A DNA stretch of 17,167 bases. Source: SURF-32 sp964648365 (GTDB lineage Bacteria; Planctomycetota; Phycisphaerae; UBA1845). Each line of letters begins with the position of its first letter. Position 1 is the stretch's first letter. The translations under genes and the position numbers were made by a program. Where the stretch lies: assembly GCA_964648365.1 (NCBI GenBank), contig CAZYLK010000135.1:1-17167 (forward strand). The letters are read 5' to 3'. The notes under the pieces are model-generated. The model was not told where the DNA came from and searched no databases. It saw nothing but the letters and a program-made list of their open reading frames with translations. Of the stretch, positions 14,526 through 17,167 are shown one piece after another.

Positions 14526-16631
14526 TTACCGGCCTGCGGCCACGACGTCGCCTGGGCGCGGACCGACCGTGCTTCCCGGCGCGGGCTTGTAGTTTCCGGC
14601 CGCCAGATTCTGCTCCGGCCGGCGCCGCGTCACGCGCAGCGTCGCGATGGCCCGCTCCGGCGGGGCGGCCGGCTCAGCGTTCCCGACGCCGCGCACAATC
14701 CACAATTCCTGCCCGACGTACGTCGCCCCCCCCCGCGTATCGAACACGACCAGGCTTGAATCCGCGTCGACGCGCACGATCTCGCCGTACGCGCGCGGAA
14801 ACGTCAGCGCCGCCAGCCGGTCCAGCGTTTCGCGGATCGCCGCCTGCTCGGTCGCGGTCACGACCGGCCGCAGCGCTTCGAGAACGCCCCGCCCCAGCGG
14901 CGAGCCGTAGCGGGCCAGTGCCATCCCGGCCCGCAGGCGCACGCGGGCGTCGGCGTCGCCGAGCCAGTCGACCAGCACCGGTTCGGCGACGTGGGCGGGC
15001 AGGTCGGCCGCGGTCATCGCCCACAACTCGCGCTCGCTGCCGCTGCGGGCGACGATGCCGGCCCGCAGGCCGCGCTCGTCGAGCAGCCCCTCGGCCGCCA
15101 GGAACGCCGGTTCGTAGCGGTAGTAGACCTCCAGGCAGAGCACCGCCAGCGCCGTGGAATAGACGCGCCCGCCGGCCCGTCCCCACTTGCCCCATCCGCG
15201 GCCGAACGCCGGCCAGCTTCCATAGCTGTGCCGCCGCTCGCCCAGCCCGCTGAGCGACCGATCCTGCGTGCTCAGCAGCGCATCACGGATGGCGGCGTTC
15301 CAGCGCGACCACGCCTGACCGCCCTGGTTGAACATGGCCAGCGTCCCGTAGTACCAGTAATACTCGCTGTGCAGCTCGCTCGGATCCCCCCCCCGAAGCC
15401 GGCGCACGTCGGGCAGGTCGGACAGCAGGAGGTCCGCCTGCATGCGCATCACCGGGGCGTCGGGCCTGGCGCCGAGCATCTCGCGCACCACCATGCCCAC
15501 GGCCGTCATCGCCGGGCCGAAGCGAAGCGTCATCGTCCCGGCCGCCCGGTCTTCGACCGTGCCCGTACCCTTGTTGGCGTAGTACACGGTGCCATCGCGC
15601 GTGGTATGCGCCAGCGTCAGGTCGACGATCCCGGCCACCGTTTCCGGAGGGATCGACGCGCCGGCCGCGGACGCCGCTTTCAGCGCCATGACGACCCATC
15701 CGGAGACGGACATATCGCAGCGATCGGTGCGTACGTCGACGGTGTAATCCCACCCGCCGCAGCGCTGCTGTGCATGGGCCAGGTTGGCGACGCTGCGCTG
15801 CACCGCGGATCGCAGCGGCGCGCTTTCCGTCATGGCGGCCGCCTCCGCGAGCGCGAGCGTGGCGATCGCCGTGTTGTAGAGCTGCATGCGGTCCGGCGGC
15901 CCGAAGCTGCCGCGTGCGTCCTGCCGCGACAACAGGAACCGCAAAGCGCCCGTCACGGTCTGGCGATACTCGCCTTCGACGGGGGTGTTGCCCGCGCCCA
16001 GGAACGCGAGCAGCACCAGTCCCGTCACGCCGGGATCCGCGTCGGTGCCGGGCCAGCTCACGGCGGTTTCGCGGCAGACGTCCAGCTTGGGGCATTGGTC
16101 ATCGAAGTGCAGCCGATCCCAGGCGCCGTCGGCGCGCTGGTGAGCCGCAAGCCACGCCAGGCCCGCTTCGACGGCCGTCTCGGTCTCCACGCCGCCGCCG
16201 AAGCGCCTCAGCGCCGCCGCCCTGCCGGCCCCCCCCCGATTCGCATAGACGCCTCCCGGCCGTGGCGGGCCGTCGCCGCCCGGCGCGTCTGCTGCCGATC
16301 CGCTCGGGGCCGAAGCGCCCACCGGCGGCAATTCGTCGGCGGAGGCCGCTTCCAGCAGCGTTTCGTCCGCCGGCTCGACGTCGGCCGGAGGAACCTCGCG
16401 CGGCGTCTCGTCTGCCTCCGGCTCGCCGGCGACCGGCGCCGGCGGCGCATCGTACGGATTCGGCCCGACGCTGACCGCTACCGTCGTGATGGGTTCATCC
16501 GGCGGCCCGATCGCTGGCGACCAGACGTACAGCGCCAGCAGAACGACAAGATGCGCCAGCAGCGCCACGATCAACCAGGGCGCATAGACGTACCAGCGGA
16601 TGTCCGAAAGAGTTGGACGGCGCCTCGGCAT
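14526..16631 (-). CDS. Membrane-anchored alpha/alpha-toroid (prenyltransferase/squalene-oxidase-like) protein
   Basis: This 701-residue protein has a short basic N-terminus, one membrane helix (about 18-38), and a Pro/Glu/Ala-rich linker (40-130). It continues with an alpha/alpha-toroid domain (about 150-510) of repeats like AGLAWLAAHQRADGAWD, ALRFLLSRQDARGSFG, NLAHAQQRCGGWDY and AALLSTQDR...GSWPAFG. Next is a HEAT-like helical patch (550-610) and a C-terminal beta-rich tail (615-701, 'GEIVRVDAD...GQELWIVRG...GDVVA'). The DXDD acid motif of squalene-hopene cyclases is not seen, so a scaffold or binding role is likelier than cyclisation. The bulk should lie outside the cytoplasmic membrane. 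ATG at 16631 is chosen over GTG 16685 because it precedes the membrane helix and sits 6 bases after a TACAAT box. Three nine-G tracts fall in the coding strand. Confidence 0.82.
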   Translation of the reverse strand: MPRRRPTLSDIRWYVYAPWLIVALLAHLVVLLALYVWSPAIGPPDEPITTVAVSVGPNPYDAPPAPVAGEPEADETPREVPPADVEPADETLLEAASADELPPVGASAPSGSAADAPGGDGPPRPGGVYANRGGAGRAAALRRFGGGVETETAVEAGLAWLAAHQRADGAWDRLHFDDQCPKLDVCRETAVSWPGTDADPGVTGLVLLAFLGAGNTPVEGEYRQTVTGALRFLLSRQDARGSFGPPDRMQLYNTAIATLALAEAAAMTESAPLRSAVQRSVANLAHAQQRCGGWDYTVDVRTDRCDMSVSGWVVMALKAASAAGASIPPETVAGIVDLTLAHTTRDGTVYYANKGTGTVEDRAAGTMTLRFGPAMTAVGMVVREMLGARPDAPVMRMQADLLLSDLPDVRRLRGGDPSELHSEYYWYYGTLAMFNQGGQAWSRWNAAIRDALLSTQDRSLSGLGERRHSYGSWPAFGRGWGKWGRAGGRVYSTALAVLCLEVYYRYEPAFLAAEGLLDERGLRAGIVARSGSERELWAMTAADLPAHVAEPVLVDWLGDADARVRLRAGMALARYGSPLGRGVLEALRPVVTATEQAAIRETLDRLAALTFPRAYGEIVRVDADSSLVVFDTRGGATYVGQELWIVRGVGNAEPAAPPERAIATLRVTRRRPEQNLAAGNYKPAPGSTVGPRPGDVVAAGR
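14726..14734 (-). repeat. Nine-G homopolymer tract 3 of the toroid gene
   Basis: Nine consecutive G on the coding strand (C on the plus strand) encode Arg633-Gly634-Gly635, near the start of the C-terminal beta-rich tail. A one-base slip here would alter only the last 65 or so residues. Confidence 0.9.
15386..15394 (-). repeat. Nine-G homopolymer tract 2 of the toroid gene
   Basis: Nine consecutive G on the coding strand encode Arg413-Gly414-Gly415, in a loop of the toroid domain. A one-base slip would remove the second half of the protein. Confidence 0.9.
16229..16237 (-). repeat. Nine-G homopolymer tract 1 of the toroid gene
   Basis: Nine consecutive G on the coding strand encode Arg132-Gly133-Gly134, at the junction of the linker and the toroid domain. 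Loss of one G brings a TGA at 16208-16210 into frame, giving a product of about 140 residues with only the anchor and linker. Confidence 0.9.
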
Positions 16632-16637
16632 CCGGAG

Positions 16638-16643
16638 ATTGTA
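16638..16643 (-). promoter_or_regulatory. -10 box at leaderless distance from the toroid gene start
   Basis: TACAAT (16643-16638) matches the -10 consensus at 5 of 6 positions and ends 6 bases before the ATG at 16631, so transcription should start at the ATG itself. No Shine-Dalgarno sequence is present. No good -35 hexamer is visible at 16-18 bases upstream, which weakens the call. Confidence 0.38.
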
Positions 16644-16729
16644 TCGGTCGCTGCCGCGATGCCCCAGCCACGCAGACAACCACACGCGTCAGAGCGCGCA
16701 CGCATCGCGCGGACAACGCGACGGGCCGG

Positions 16730-17167
16730 TCAGCGCGGCCCCGTGAAGTTGCCGGCCAATACCCGGAAATCCGCCAGATCGACGTCGCGGTCGTCGTCGA
16801 GGTCGGCGCGCACACACTCCGGCGCAGGGTCGTGGTCCGGGCCGTTGAAGCAGGCGTGGAAGGCGGCGTAGTCGTCGGCGTCGATGTCGCGATCGCCGTC
16901 CAGGTCGCCTGTCATGCCGACGGTGGCTGCTGCATATGCCGACGGACCCTCCGCGCGGCCGTCGCTGGGCGTGACGGTGCAGGTCACCCGGTCGCCGTCC
17001 TCGGCCGTGAATGCTGCAACAGCGTCCGACCGGGCGGCGCTGACCACGTCGCGCACGACCACGTCGCCGACGCGCCACACGTAACGGTAGCGGACGATGT
17101 CATAGTCCACATCGTCGAGCAGAGTCGGCCCGCTCAGTCGGCAGAAGATCACGTCCTCCGCTCGGGG
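16730..17167 (-). CDS. C-terminal part of a secreted protein with Ig-like and dockerin-like domains (partial)
   Basis: The frame is open to the right edge, so the start lies outside; 145 residues are visible. The first 80 or so form an Ig/PKD-like beta-sandwich (YRYVWRVGDVVVRDV ... GDRVTCTVTPSDG), a type often repeated in large planctomycete surface proteins. The last 60 hold two calcium-loop repeats of dockerin type I or EF-hand style, DLDGDRDIDADDY and DLDDDRDVDLADF. They are joined by a spacer with two cysteines (FHACFNG ... PECV) and end in GNFTGPR just before the stop. Such C-terminal tails are widespread in Phycisphaerae exported proteins; whether they bind cohesins there is not established. 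The gene lies 98 bp upstream of the toroid gene on the same strand and could share a transcript with it. Confidence 0.85.
   Translation of the reverse strand, partial: PRAEDVIFCRLSGPTLLDDVDYDIVRYRYVWRVGDVVVRDVVSAARSDAVAAFTAEDGDRVTCTVTPSDGRAEGPSAYAAATVGMTGDLDGDRDIDADDYAAFHACFNGPDHDPAPECVRADLDDDRDVDLADFRVLAGNFTGPR

Noticed and set aside
14366..15253. A 295-codon plus-strand ORF over the 3' end of the toroid gene
   Set aside because: It is extremely rich in Arg, Pro and Ala, antisense to a gene with recognisable repeats, and has no family match.
14991..16871. A 626-codon plus-strand ORF
   Set aside because: It is antisense to the toroid gene and has shadow-type composition.

Overview
The window is GC-rich DNA that reads like a planctomycete, most likely of the Phycisphaerae type. 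This is an inference from gene families, since there is no rRNA or other marker gene. The clues are a secreted HAF-repeat protein, a membrane-anchored alpha/alpha-toroid (prenyltransferase-like) protein, a large secreted protein ending in two dockerin-like calcium loops, a GT87-type membrane glycosyltransferase, and many short palindromic repeats between genes. No tRNA, rRNA, CRISPR array, phage gene or transposase was seen.

Left part (1-4443): an S9 prolyl-oligopeptidase-type peptidase on the minus strand is divergent from a cysteine-synthase-type PLP enzyme on the plus strand. The latter converges, with a 6-bp gap, on a class I PLP aminotransferase. These look like ordinary amino-acid and peptide metabolism.

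Middle part (4444-9084): a pair of inverted REP-like hairpins, the second of which encodes the last residues of a GT87-like glycosyltransferase. A divergent promoter region follows, then a secreted HAF-repeat protein. An alpha/beta hydrolase comes next, flanked by a second, unrelated family of hairpin repeats in inverted orientation. A degenerate copy of the first repeat lies directly after the stop codon of the next gene.

Right part (9085-17167): all recognised genes are on the minus strand. They are an MMPL/RND-type membrane transporter, a 398-bp gap with structured-RNA candidates, a secreted thioredoxin-fold protein, a terminator, a cysteine-rich secreted protein of unknown function, the membrane-anchored toroid protein, and the 3' end of a dockerin-bearing secreted protein that runs off the right edge. 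At least five of these products act at or outside the cytoplasmic membrane, so this half may be devoted to the cell envelope. No single pathway ties the genes together.

I do not see an obvious new multi-gene system. The observations most worth following are: a C-terminal cysteine-bounded module shared by two otherwise unrelated secreted proteins (6437-7795 and 13113-14084); three nine-G tracts in one gene (14526-16631); two hairpin repeat families, one with compensatory stem changes and one copy captured as coding sequence; a nested-stem RNA candidate at 11606-11715; and two genes whose -10 boxes sit so close to the start codon that leaderless transcripts are likely.
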